Positions 17,981-26,174 of a stretch of DNA of 43,464 nucleotides are shown here, piece by piece. The translations under genes and the position numbers were made by a program. The first letter of the stretch is position 1. Every line of letters starts with the position of its first letter. Source of the stretch: Nitrosomonas communis (GTDB taxonomy: Bacteria; Pseudomonadota; Gammaproteobacteria; Burkholderiales; Nitrosomonadaceae); assembly GCF_024102715.1 (NCBI RefSeq), contig NZ_JAGFJM010000143.1:1-43464 (forward strand), written 5' to 3'. The notes under the pieces were generated by a model, which worked only from the letters and a program-made list of their open reading frames with translations, did no database searches and was not told the DNA's origin.

Positions 17981-18760
17981 CTATTTAGCAACATCATTCA
18001 CTTCTTCACTCTCCTCCTCGTCCAAAAGAAAATCATTATAGCGATCAGAAGGAGGATTTCCGTCATGAATCAAAAATTCACGCTGCTGCAAATAGGCTTC
18101 GCGCACAAACAAATACGGATCTAGAGCCGATTGATCACGTATTTTCATTGGACCCGAAAGTCGTGCGCGTTTATCTACAACTCTTAAAAATAGAATGGGA
18201 ATCATTGCTGGTCCGCTGATCGCATAGCTTGCGTAGAACAATGCATCAGCAAAAAAACTTACTGGCAAATCCGCTATATCGCGGCGGTTACTTGGCCCAT
18301 AAATGGGAATAAATACATAAGAGCCTCTATTGATACCCCAGACTGCTAAAGTCTGTCCGAAATCCTCATTATTTTCCTTAAAGCCCATATGGCCCGCCAT
18401 ATCAGCGAGCCCAAATAAACCAATCGTTGAGTTAATTACGAAGCGCAGCGTGTCCTCAAACCCTTGACGAACCTTCCCTTGCAAAAAAGCATTCAATGCC
18501 ACATTGGGATAAGAGAGGTTGCGATAAAAATTGCTGATGGGACGCTGCATTGCTTGAGGAACATGTTCTATATAGACATCTGCCACAGGCTCTAAAATAC
18601 TCCGATCAATCACATCCGTAAACCAATAAGATTTTCGATTAGCAGATTCATAGGGATCGCCCGCATCCATACCGTCCTCATTTTTTGGTGCGGAAGCGCA
18701 ACCTGCACAGAGAATAATCAAGAAATATAACAATATAACTGCCAAGCAACTTAGTCTCAT
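17981..18760 (-). CDS. mlaA: MlaA (VacJ) outer-membrane lipoprotein
   Basis: MlaA removes phospholipids from the outer leaflet of the outer membrane and passes them to the Mla retrograde pathway (MlaC, MlaFEDB). The 259 residues have a signal peptide ending CAGC (lipidated Cys21; Cys at -3 is slightly unusual). The family core follows: DPYESANRKSYWFTDVIDRSILEPVADVY, FYRNLSYPNVALNAFLQGK, STIGLFGLADMAGHMG, EDFGQTLAVWG and YVFIPIYGPSNRRD. The C-terminal tail is acidic. It sits between hpnA and shc on the same strand, a suggestive pairing of lipid transport with hopanoid synthesis. Confidence 0.94.
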   Translation of the reverse strand: MRLSCLAVILLYFLIILCAGCASAPKNEDGMDAGDPYESANRKSYWFTDVIDRSILEPVADVYIEHVPQAMQRPISNFYRNLSYPNVALNAFLQGKVRQGFEDTLRFVINSTIGLFGLADMAGHMGFKENNEDFGQTLAVWGINRGSYVFIPIYGPSNRRDIADLPVSFFADALFYASYAISGPAMIPILFLRVVDKRARLSGPMKIRDQSALDPYLFVREAYLQQREFLIHDGNPPSDRYNDFLLDEEESEEVNDVAK

Positions 18761-18866
18761 ACCCAGAACTAGCCTACGACCCTGCTAAAATGATTGGCTT
18801 GGATAATAGACATTAAAATACCTTGCAGCAAGAATTAAACAAGATTCGATGAAGAAGCATGGTTTA

Positions 18867-19886
18867 TCAAACATTTTGCTGTAATGGTAAGGAACGCGTC
18901 ACGTATCCTTCTTTAACCAACCATTCTATTTGGTCGATCAATGCCTGACGGAGCGAACTTTGCTTGAAACCCAATTCTTGCACGGCCTTATCACTCTCAA
19001 AAAACATGGAGCGCGCTGCTAGTCTGACACCTGTCAATGGCGCCTTGGGGGAGGCATGCGTAATATAATCGGCTGTCAATTCAGAGAATGCGCCCACAAT
19101 AAGAGCCACCCAATGAGGAATGCGCAATTTCGGCATGGCCAATCCAGTAATTTCTTCGATCATTCGCAGCAAATCACCCAAAGTCAGATTTTCATGCCCC
19201 AGGATATAACGCTCTCCCGGACGGCCATGCTGAGCTGCCAGGATATGTCCTCTGGCTACATCCCGTACATCAACCATATTAAATCTGCAATCGAGATAAG
19301 CAGGTATTTTACAGTTTAAAAAATTTAGTATCATGCGCGTGGGAGGAGTGATCCTGCGATCTCCAGGTCCAATTGGTAATGTCGGGGAAACGATGACTAC
19401 TGGCAATCCATTCTTTGCCGCCTCGAAAGCTGCCTGCTCTGCAAGAAATTTTGAGCGACAATAGGGACCCGGCATTTCATTAAGTTCGCGTATGACCGAT
19501 GAATCAATAGGATCGCCTCCTTGCCGCCTGCTAGTCAGAATCGATTCGGTAGAAGTATATACCAATACTTCCAGATCAGCTCGTGCTGCCTCTGACAACA
19601 CGGTGCACGTCCCTTGATAATTCACTTGCTTGAAAATATGCTTGTCTTGTGCCCATAAATTTGGATTTGCCGCCAAGTGATAGAGACGCTGTACACCTTT
19701 TAGAGCACGGCGAACTGTATCGACATCATTCACCGAACCTTGTATCACTTCCACATCGCTCGGCAATGAAGTATCGGCAAGCTCTAATACTTTCACTGTT
19801 TCGCCTTGTTCCAGCAACTGCCTCACCAGATGCGCCCCGATAAAGCCTCCTCCCCCAGTAACAAGGGAACAACCTCGATTCGACAA
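18867..19886 (-). CDS. hpnA: Hopanoid-associated sugar epimerase (NAD-dependent SDR)
   Basis: HpnA is an extended SDR commonly encoded with hopanoid genes; its exact sugar substrate is unsettled. The chosen start is TTG 19886, with AAAGGAG five bases upstream, giving 339 residues beginning MSNRGCSLVTGG. A TTG at 19910 is also open but the ribosome site favours 19886. Visible features are the NAD loop TGGGGFIG (10-17), YHLAANPNLWA, YTSTESI and the catalytic Y142-x-x-x-K146 (PYCRSK). The middle part has PIGPGDRRITPPTRM, where HpnA proteins vary little. It is the first hopanoid gene of the run; mlaA follows after 106 bases. Confidence 0.9.
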   Translation of the reverse strand: MSNRGCSLVTGGGGFIGAHLVRQLLEQGETVKVLELADTSLPSDVEVIQGSVNDVDTVRRALKGVQRLYHLAANPNLWAQDKHIFKQVNYQGTCTVLSEAARADLEVLVYTSTESILTSRRQGGDPIDSSVIRELNEMPGPYCRSKFLAEQAAFEAAKNGLPVVIVSPTLPIGPGDRRITPPTRMILNFLNCKIPAYLDCRFNMVDVRDVARGHILAAQHGRPGERYILGHENLTLGDLLRMIEEITGLAMPKLRIPHWVALIVGAFSELTADYITHASPKAPLTGVRLAARSMFFESDKAVQELGFKQSSLRQALIDQIEWLVKEGYVTRSLPLQQNV

Positions 19887-19959
19887 AACAACTCCTTTAA
19901 AATTAAACAATAATGGAAAAGTGCAACTTCTCAGAGAAAGCAGCAGTAAAATGCTGTGG

Positions 19960-19971
19960 CATACATGTATG
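19960..19971. promoter_or_regulatory. 12-base palindrome upstream of hpnA
   Basis: CATACATGTATG is a perfect palindrome about 75 bases before the hpnA start, in the gap after the exbB-like gene. A similar core (TACATGTA) occurs upstream of nuoM at 32574-32581. Possible operator; weak evidence. Confidence 0.2.
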
Positions 19972-20054
19972 GATACGCCCGAGGAGGCTCAGTCAAATTT
20001 TAGATATGCCAGTAACCACCACACTGAATTCAACTTATGTCACACTTTCCTTGT

Positions 20055-20663
20055 TTAAATTTGCCGCTCACCGTGCACAACCTCAACCAGCTTTAACGCT
20101 TGCAATTCCATTTCCATGACCAGAGCATCTACTTTGGCACGAAAATGCCGGTAAAAAATCATACTCGGTATTGCCACCAGTATGCCAAACGCAGCATTAT
20201 ACAATGCTATAGATATGCCATGGGCAAGTTGTGCCGGATTACTGCCTGTGGGCGCATTGGAGCCGAAAATTTCGATCATGCCAATGAGTGTTCCGAATAA
20301 TCCCATTAATGGGCTCAAGGAAGCAATAGTTCCAAGTGTAGTAAGATAGCGATCAAGCTCATGCGCCACCCCACGGCCCGCTTCTTCAATAGACTCTTTC
20401 ATGATTTCCCGTGAACTGCCGACATTCCTGAGCCCCGCTACAAAGATACGCCCGAGCGGTGAATTGCTCTGCAAACGCGACAGCATTTCAGCGCTAATCC
20501 CCGCTTTATGATATTCCTGTAACACTTTTGGCAGTAAATCCCGCGGCGAGACTTTGCTCAGTCGCAGACTCCATAAGCGCTCGCCGATAATGGCAACTGC
20601 TACGATGGAAGCAAAAATGATCGGCCATATCGGCCAACCAGCAGCTTGGATAATTGAAAACAC
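20055..20663 (-). CDS. MotA/TolQ/ExbB-type proton-channel protein
   Basis: The protein has 202 residues and three membrane segments (about 8-27, 108-130 and 150-172). The signature cytoplasmic loop and SLSPLMGLFGTLIGMI motif are characteristic of ExbB/TolQ. These inner-membrane motor subunits pair with ExbD/TolR to use the proton gradient for TonB-dependent uptake or envelope upkeep. No exbD/tolR gene follows; the next gene, hpnA, starts 168 bases downstream. In many betaproteobacteria this gene, divergent from xseA, is followed by exbD and lpxK, so the partner has moved or is missing here. The ATG at 20663 has no strong ribosome site. Confidence 0.9.
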   Translation of the reverse strand: MFSIIQAAGWPIWPIIFASIVAVAIIGERLWSLRLSKVSPRDLLPKVLQEYHKAGISAEMLSRLQSNSPLGRIFVAGLRNVGSSREIMKESIEEAGRGVAHELDRYLTTLGTIASLSPLMGLFGTLIGMIEIFGSNAPTGSNPAQLAHGISIALYNAAFGILVAIPSMIFYRHFRAKVDALVMEMELQALKLVEVVHGERQI

Positions 20664-21075
20664 GCGCTAATCTCCCTGTTTGTTGGTGGCATTTACATTA
20701 TTTTGCAATTGCAACATATTTTATTCAATAGATTAGATAACTTATGAAAAATACGAGAATATTAAACAAACGGCTCGATGTACTTAATTTTGAAAAATTC
20801 CGATATAAACCGAAAAGTAATGTAGCGTGCCTATGTATTTTCGACAAGAAAACATAGATATTTTCTTGTTCACAATTCTGTGGATAAATTTGTGAATAAA
20901 TTATGGATACAATGATTAAATTATCTTATTAAAAGATTATTTTTCTATCATCCCAGTTCTTCATACAACAAATATCATTTAATAACAATGCATTACCATA
21001 TAATACTATTTTTATGTGCTTTTTCATGTACCAAACAGTAATCAAAAAAAATGTGGATCATTGTAGAATGGCTAA
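20664..21075. promoter_or_regulatory. 412-base AT-rich divergent region with DnaA-box-like sites
   Basis: This gap separates the exbB-like gene from xseA. It is markedly AT-rich with long A/T runs. It holds TGTGGATAA at 20879-20887 (exact reverse complement of the DnaA box TTATCCACA), TGTGAATAA at 20891-20899 (fits TTWTNCACA) and a weaker TGTGGATCA at 21052-21060. A perfect 9-base inverted repeat (ACAAGAAAA / TTTTCTTGT, 20844-20852 and 20861-20869) flanks an 8-base loop just before the boxes. It must carry the promoters of both neighbours. DnaA control or IHF-type bending is possible; an origin is not supported since dnaA and dnaN are absent. Confidence 0.45.
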
Positions 21076-22419
21076 ATGAATTTTTCTTTCCCGTCTATTA
21101 GTTCTCAGCCAGTATTAAGTGTCACCGAATTAAACCGCAGCGCAAGGGAAATATTGGAGCACGCCCTGCCGCTACTATGGGTATGTGGTGAAATTTCCAA
21201 TCTTAAACAATATCCATCCGGCCACTGGTATTTTTCTCTTAAGGATGCAAACGCTCAAGTACGTTGTGTCATGTTTCGCCACAAGAATCAATATCTGAAC
21301 TGGCAACCCAAAGATGGCATGCAAGTGGAGGTTCACGCTTTAGCCACACTTTACGAAGCACGCGGTGAATTTCAGTTGACCGTTGAAAACATTCGGCGTG
21401 CAGGGCTGGGATTACTCTATGAAGCATTTGAACGGCTTAAGGTTAAGCTAGAACAAGCTGGATTATTCGATCCAGCACACAAAAAAATACTCCCTGCTTT
21501 CCCCAAGCAAATCGGTATCATCACCTCTCTCAATACCGCTGCATTACACGATGTGTTAACCACCCTACATCGGCGGATGCCTTTATTGCCTGTGATTATT
21601 TATCCTGCACCGGTACAAGGAGAAGGTGCCGCAGCTAAAATAGCTGCAGCAATCCAGTTAGCCATGAAACGAGTGGAATGCGATGTGCTGATACTCTGCC
21701 GTGGTGGCGGATCGATTGAAGATCTATGGGCATTCAACGAGGAAACGGTAGCGCAAGCCATCTATGCTTGCTCAATCCCTATCGTAACAGGTATTGGGCA
21801 TGAAACCGATTTTACCATTGCCGATTTTGTCGCTGATGCGCGCGCACCCACGCCTACCGGCGCTGCTCAAATCGTCTCCCCCAACACTCAAGAAATTTCC
21901 AATCACCTATACCATTTAGGACATCGTATGCAGCATGGAATGCAACGTCGCATAGAACGCCGCATGCAAATGATCGATTTGCTTTCACATCGCCTGTTGC
22001 ATCCCGGTGAACGCATCATCAATCAAATGAAACACCTTCAACATCTGCAGGAAAGACTGGCAAATACCTGGCTAAGACATACGGACGTATTCCGCTGGCA
22101 GCTAAATGCATTTAGTCGGCGGTTACATAACAGTACACCTAATATTCCTTTCTTGCTCAAGCAGCAATATGATTGGGCGTTGCGATTACGCCGTGTCATC
22201 ACGTATCGTATTGAAGCTTTGGAAAATAATCTTCAGCACCAACAGGCGCATCTTGTCCATCTCAATCCTCAATCGGTGCTGGCGCGCGGCTATAGTATCA
22301 GCTATACAGCCGATGGGCATATCTTGCATGATTCCCAACAGATTCACCCAGGTGATGATATTCGAGTTACTTTTGCTCAAGGATGGGCGCAAGCTAGCGT
22401 GACTGAAACAGGAAAATAG
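21076..22419 (+). CDS. xseA: Exodeoxyribonuclease VII, large subunit
   Basis: XseA with small XseB subunits degrades single-stranded DNA from both ends to short oligonucleotides during repair. The 447 residues start with an OB-fold (VLSVTELNRSAREILE; LWVCGEISNLKQYPSGHWYFSLKDANAQVRCVMF in pieces). The catalytic domain follows with IGIITSLNTAALHDV, LCRGGGSIEDLWAFN (about 208-221) and GIGHETDFTIADFVADARAPTPTGAAQ in two segments, then a long helical region and a C-terminal QSVLARGYSI motif. The ATG at 21076 has a poor ribosome site. No xseB is in the window. Confidence 0.95.
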   Translation: MNFSFPSISSQPVLSVTELNRSAREILEHALPLLWVCGEISNLKQYPSGHWYFSLKDANAQVRCVMFRHKNQYLNWQPKDGMQVEVHALATLYEARGEFQLTVENIRRAGLGLLYEAFERLKVKLEQAGLFDPAHKKILPAFPKQIGIITSLNTAALHDVLTTLHRRMPLLPVIIYPAPVQGEGAAAKIAAAIQLAMKRVECDVLILCRGGGSIEDLWAFNEETVAQAIYACSIPIVTGIGHETDFTIADFVADARAPTPTGAAQIVSPNTQEISNHLYHLGHRMQHGMQRRIERRMQMIDLLSHRLLHPGERIINQMKHLQHLQERLANTWLRHTDVFRWQLNAFSRRLHNSTPNIPFLLKQQYDWALRLRRVITYRIEALENNLQHQQAHLVHLNPQSVLARGYSISYTADGHILHDSQQIHPGDDIRVTFAQGWAQASVTETGK

Positions 22420-22450
22420 CTCTTAATAGACATTTTTATCACAGTGATGC

Positions 22451-22465
22451 AGACTGTGGCAGTCT
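22451..22465 (+). other. Small hairpin after xseA
   Basis: AGACTG-TGG-CAGTCT forms a 6-base stem with a 3-base loop, about 30 bases after the xseA stop. No U-run follows on the plus strand (an A-run follows), so a plus-strand intrinsic terminator is doubtful; a stem-loop at the xseA 3' end is the safest reading. Confidence 0.3.
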
Positions 22466-22525
22466 TCAGCAAAAAAATTTACCTTACCTTCATTTATTCG
22501 CAATTTAAAAGGAACTTAATCAATA

Positions 22526-22900
22526 ATGCTCAGAATTTTTCTTATGCTCGGCACGATCAATGCATTCTTATGCGTTCTGTTCGGCGCTTTAGGCGCGCAT
22601 GCATTGAAACACACTCTCACCCCTGACATGCTGGCGATCTTCCAGACTGGCGTGCAATATCATTTCTATCATGCACTGGGACTGATCTTAGTGGGAGTGG
22701 TGTTATTCAATTACCCGCAATCGCGGCTGCTGAAACTATCAGGTTGGTTGATGTTTACTGGCATCGTACTGTTTTCAGGCACACTTTACAGCATAAGCCT
22801 CACTGGTATCCGTGGACTTAGCATGATCGCACCATTGGGCGGTCTTTCTTACATGAGCGCATGGCTACTGTTTGCCTATGCAGCATGGACAGGTAAATAA
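22526..22900 (+). CDS. DUF423 inner-membrane protein
   Basis: This membrane protein has 124 residues and about four hydrophobic segments. The family pattern is clear: MLRIFLMLGTINAFLCVLFGALGAHALK at the N-terminus, GVQYHFYHALGLILVGV in the middle and FSGTLYSISLTGIRGL plus TPLGG-like APLGGLSYMSAWLL at the end. It belongs to the same family as E. coli YgdD, whose function is unknown. ATG 22526 has AAGGA about nine bases upstream. It is followed after 27 bases by the rRNA methyltransferase gene. Confidence 0.88.
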   Translation: MLRIFLMLGTINAFLCVLFGALGAHALKHTLTPDMLAIFQTGVQYHFYHALGLILVGVVLFNYPQSRLLKLSGWLMFTGIVLFSGTLYSISLTGIRGLSMIAPLGGLSYMSAWLLFAYAAWTGK

Positions 22901-22927
22901 ACGACGCAATCTAATTCGATTGACCGT

Positions 22928-24121
22928 ATGAAATCTCTTTATTTCTTCGCGCCATGTCCTCGCGGTCTTGAATCTGTACTGACCACGGAATTGTCACAGC
23001 TCGGTGCTACAACCATTCAAGCATCACAAGGCGGTGTTGCCTTCCAGGGCAGCTGGCATACCTGTTATCGTGCCAATCTGGAAAGTCGTATCGCGAGCCG
23101 TATCCTATGGCAAGTTACCAGTCAGCGTTATTTCAATGAAGCGGATATTTACAACATTACGCATACGCTGCCGTGGCATAAATGGTTTGGACCGGATCTA
23201 TCCATTCGAGTCAATTTGGCTGCAATCAAGTGCCCGTTGCGCAGCCTGGATTTCGCCACGCTCAGAATCAAGGATGCCATTTGTGATGCCTTCCGCAATA
23301 CTTGTGGTCAACGCCCGAATGTCGATACGGCCAACCCTGCCATCCGTATTCATGGCTTCCTTGATGCGCAAACGTTTACTCTCTACCTGGATACCTCAGG
23401 TGAAGCACTGTTTAAACGCGGCTTAAGGAAGAATGCCGGGGAAGCGCCGATACGTGAGAATCTGGCAGCAGGCATTTTACATCTTGCAGGCTGGCAGCCT
23501 GGCATTCCATTACTTGATCCGATGTGTGGCAGCGGCACATTTTTACTGGAAGCAGCCCAGATGGCCTGCTGTATTGCACCAGGATCAGGACGGCATTTTG
23601 CATTTGAAAAATTTAAACTATTTGATGCTGTATTATGGGATCAACTCAAGCATGCAGCGCGGTCTCAACAACGCCCCCTTACACCTCGACCCATTTTCGG
23701 GAACGATTTATACGGTTATGCGCTAGCACATGCTCGCAATAATCTGACTGCTACCGGATTAATCGACGTTGTTAGCCTGAAACAGGCCAATGTACTGGAA
23801 ATCGCTGCTCCCGCTGCAAGCGGCATCATCGTGACCAATCCTCCTTATGGCATGCGTATTGGTGAGCAGCAAGCACTGGCGCAGCTTTACCCGAAACTGG
23901 GCGATGTACTGAAAAGGAAATTCAGTGGCTGGAACGCCTATATTTTTACCGCCGATCCGCTGTTGCCCAAATCGATACGGTTGACCGCATCACGCCGTAT
24001 TCCCCTCTTCAACGGCGCATTGGAATGCCGTCTGCTCGAATACAAAATGGTGGCAGGCAGCATGCGCAAGGATCGAACAAATGCGGGTAACACTGTCCAA
24101 TCAAATGCAACCACTCACTAA
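22928..24121 (+). CDS. THUMP-domain RNA methyltransferase (RlmL-like)
   Basis: The protein has 397 residues. The N-terminal part (about 1-160) is a ferredoxin-like plus THUMP RNA-binding domain beginning MKSLYFFAPCPRGLE. The C-terminal SAM-binding domain has LLDPMCGSGTFLLEAA (195-210), GNDLYGYAL and the catalytic NPPYG (304-308) of N2-guanine methyltransferases. It resembles the N-terminal half of E. coli RlmL(KL), which makes m2G2445 in 23S rRNA; the second RlmK domain is absent, as in shorter homologues. The exact base is inference. Confidence 0.9.
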   Translation: MKSLYFFAPCPRGLESVLTTELSQLGATTIQASQGGVAFQGSWHTCYRANLESRIASRILWQVTSQRYFNEADIYNITHTLPWHKWFGPDLSIRVNLAAIKCPLRSLDFATLRIKDAICDAFRNTCGQRPNVDTANPAIRIHGFLDAQTFTLYLDTSGEALFKRGLRKNAGEAPIRENLAAGILHLAGWQPGIPLLDPMCGSGTFLLEAAQMACCIAPGSGRHFAFEKFKLFDAVLWDQLKHAARSQQRPLTPRPIFGNDLYGYALAHARNNLTATGLIDVVSLKQANVLEIAAPAASGIIVTNPPYGMRIGEQQALAQLYPKLGDVLKRKFSGWNAYIFTADPLLPKSIRLTASRRIPLFNGALECRLLEYKMVAGSMRKDRTNAGNTVQSNATTH

Positions 24122-24184
24122 GCAGACCGTATTTCCTCCATACTCATACACTTCACTTATTGACCGGGCAATACACATAAAAAT

Positions 24185-24661
24185 ATGCGAGCCATTTTTC
24201 TGTTAATTTTTCTGAGTTGTGCTGGACTGATTAGCTATGCACTGTATCTGCAATGGGTAGAAGGGCTACTGCCATGCCCACTCTGTGTGGTGCAACGGAT
24301 TGCTTACTGGTGTTTAGGGCTGACTGCACTGTTTGCTTTCCTGCACAATCCGCAAAAAATCGGGCACAGAACATATAGCAGTCTGATGCTAGTCTTTACT
24401 CTGCTTGGTGCGATTGTCGCCGGTCGCCATGCCTGGTTAATCCGCTATCCCGAATCAGTTGAATGCGGCATCAGCCCAGAGGAAGCTTTTTTGAACGCGT
24501 TACCGATCGCCGAGTGGTGGCCGGCCATGTTTGAAGCCAATGGTGACTGTGCAGATGTCAACTGGCAGTTTCTATCGCTCACTATTCCCGATTGGTCGTT
24601 GCTTGCCTTTTTGCTATTTACCGGAGCGATTGCTTATCTGTTAATCACCAGAAGAGGTTAA
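24185..24661 (+). CDS. dsbB: Disulfide bond formation protein B
   Basis: DsbB is an inner-membrane protein that reoxidises DsbA and passes electrons to quinone. The 158 residues have four membrane segments. The first periplasmic loop has C31-P-L-C34 and the second has C94 and C122, the two redox pairs; VVQR after the first pair is a family mark. The C-terminus is short. No dsbA is near. Disulfide-rich exported proteins in this window (RNase T2, the small lipoprotein) are candidate clients. Its stop lies in a hairpin shared with convergent xerD. Confidence 0.95.
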   Translation: MRAIFLLIFLSCAGLISYALYLQWVEGLLPCPLCVVQRIAYWCLGLTALFAFLHNPQKIGHRTYSSLMLVFTLLGAIVAGRHAWLIRYPESVECGISPEEAFLNALPIAEWWPAMFEANGDCADVNWQFLSLTIPDWSLLAFLLFTGAIAYLLITRRG

Positions 24662-24671
24662 TCTAACCTCT
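24653..24671. terminator. Shared bidirectional hairpin spanning dsbB and xerD stop codons
   Basis: AGAGGTTA-ATC-TAACCTCT is a perfect 8-base stem with a 3-base loop. The dsbB stop TAA (24659-24661) and the xerD stop TAG (read from the minus strand, 24665-24663) both fall inside it, with a single base between the genes. There is no clear T-run on either side, so efficient intrinsic termination is uncertain, but it would form at the 3' end of both transcripts. Confidence 0.55.
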
Positions 24672-25574
24672 AGGATGATGCTTGGTGTGCAGTTGCTTCA
24701 ATCTTTCCCGTGCAACATGGGTATAAATCTGTGTGGTGGAAATATCTGCATGCCCAAGTAAGAGCTGTACAACGCGTAAATCAGCCCCATGATTGAGCAG
24801 ATGTGTCGCAAAAGCATGGCGTAGGGTATGGGGTGACAGCGACTTGATGATACCAGCCTGCTGTGCATGACGTTTGATCAGATACCAGAACGTCTGGCGT
24901 GTCATGGCATCGCTGCGGGCAGTCACGAATAACTTATCCGTCACTTTATCGCCGAGCAAAAAAGGACGGGCTTTCCCGATATAATCGTCGACCCAGTACA
25001 GCGCTTCTTCACCGAGAGGCACCAGGCGCTCTTTGCTTCCTTTACCCGTGACACGTACTATTCCCATATCCGCATTGATTTGAGCGAGTTTAAGACTCAC
25101 GAGTTCGGATACACGTAATCCTGTGGCATAAAGTATCTCCAGCATGGCACGGTCACGCAAGCCCAATGGCTGAGTGACGTCGGGTGCACTCAGCAGCGCC
25201 TCGACTTCTGCCTCAGTCAGGCTATCGGGCAAATAACGTGGCAGTCTTGGACTATCGATATTGAGACTGGGGTCGATCCTGATTCTCCCTTGCTGCAACA
25301 AGAAACGATAAAACCGCTTTATGCTTGATAACTCGCGACTGGTTGTACTAGCTTTAGCCAGGGAAGAAACCCGGCTAGCCAGAAACGCCAGCAAGTCTGG
25401 CTGGGTCGCTTCTCTTAGTGAGCGTACACCCTGGCTTTGTTTAGCCAGCCATTCACCCAACTGCCATAAGTCACTACGATAGCTCGTCAGTGTGTTACGG
25501 GATAAACCATCTTCAAGCCACAGCGTATCAGTAAATTCATCCAGTAACTTGGTATTGACAGCAGATGCATTCAT
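24663..25574 (-). CDS. xerD: Tyrosine recombinase XerD
   Basis: XerD with XerC resolves chromosome dimers at dif. The 303 residues have the N-terminal SAM-like core-binding domain (about 8-95) and a catalytic domain with Arg154 (ATGLRVSEL), Lys178 (GKGSKER), His249 and Arg252 (HTLRHAFATHLL), His275 (LLGHADISTTQIY) and nucleophile Tyr284. The spacing and the SLSPHTLRHAFATHLLNHG segment fit XerD rather than a phage integrase. It overlaps the ogt stop by four bases (ATGA), so the two are co-translated. Confidence 0.93.
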   Translation of the reverse strand: MNASAVNTKLLDEFTDTLWLEDGLSRNTLTSYRSDLWQLGEWLAKQSQGVRSLREATQPDLLAFLASRVSSLAKASTTSRELSSIKRFYRFLLQQGRIRIDPSLNIDSPRLPRYLPDSLTEAEVEALLSAPDVTQPLGLRDRAMLEILYATGLRVSELVSLKLAQINADMGIVRVTGKGSKERLVPLGEEALYWVDDYIGKARPFLLGDKVTDKLFVTARSDAMTRQTFWYLIKRHAQQAGIIKSLSPHTLRHAFATHLLNHGADLRVVQLLLGHADISTTQIYTHVARERLKQLHTKHHPRG

Positions 25575-26074
25575 ACATTTTCATGTTTGAGCAGCCAGCG
25601 TTTAATATTGAGCGGCATGCCATCGCTTGCGTGCATGAAGCCTCCCAGGCCGCCATTCTTGGCAATGACACGGTGACAAGGAATGATAATGGGAAGCCGG
25701 TTGGCACCACATGCCTGGCCCACTGCACGCGGTGCAGAATGCAGTTGCCGGGCGATATCGGCGTAACTGCGCGTCGATCCGCTAGGAATTTGCTGAATGG
25801 CTTCCCAGACGCGTTGTTGATGCGATGTGCCTCCAATATGAAGTGACAGATCAAAAACAAATGCTGGCTCTTCCAGATAGGCGATTAATTGCTGACTAAC
25901 CTCTTCTGCTAGCAAAGTAGTGGGCGCAAGTGGAGGAGTGTCCAATGGCAGATAATCAATATCAGTCAACCAATCTTCTTCTGTACGGATACCCAACACC
26001 GCAAATGGTGTAATCAATCTTGCCTGGTAATCCTTCATTTGCCTCGGTTCATGGTTTGTCTTTGATTTACTCAT
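25571..26074 (-). CDS. ogt: Methylated-DNA-protein-cysteine methyltransferase
   Basis: This suicide repair protein transfers methyl groups from O6-methylguanine in DNA to its own cysteine. The chosen start is ATG 26074, directly behind GGAGGAG; the GTG at 26086 lies in that ribosome site. The 167 residues contain the helix-turn-helix RSYADIARQL, the Asn hinge GANRLP and the active-site IIPCHRVI with Cys133. The substrate loop GGLGGF follows. The N-terminal domain is only loosely like Ada/Ogt, as is usual. It is co-transcribed with xerD. Confidence 0.93.
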   Translation of the reverse strand: MSKSKTNHEPRQMKDYQARLITPFAVLGIRTEEDWLTDIDYLPLDTPPLAPTTLLAEEVSQQLIAYLEEPAFVFDLSLHIGGTSHQQRVWEAIQQIPSGSTRSYADIARQLHSAPRAVGQACGANRLPIIIPCHRVIAKNGGLGGFMHASDGMPLNIKRWLLKHENV

Positions 26075-26174
26075 TGTCTCCTCCACTCAGGTTACATGCC
26101 TTAACCTTTGATAACCGCTAAAGCATTTGCAGTACAATCACACTCCCCCGATCATCACTACGGGCTACACCTGG

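Noticed and set aside
20664-21075. Chromosomal replication origin
   Set aside because: Only two good DnaA boxes and no dnaA, dnaN, gyrB, rpmH or parAB nearby; a regulatory site is the more modest reading.
24663-25574. Phage or integron integrase
   Set aside because: Length, motif spacing and linkage to ogt fit the housekeeping XerD; no attachment site or phage genes are next to it.
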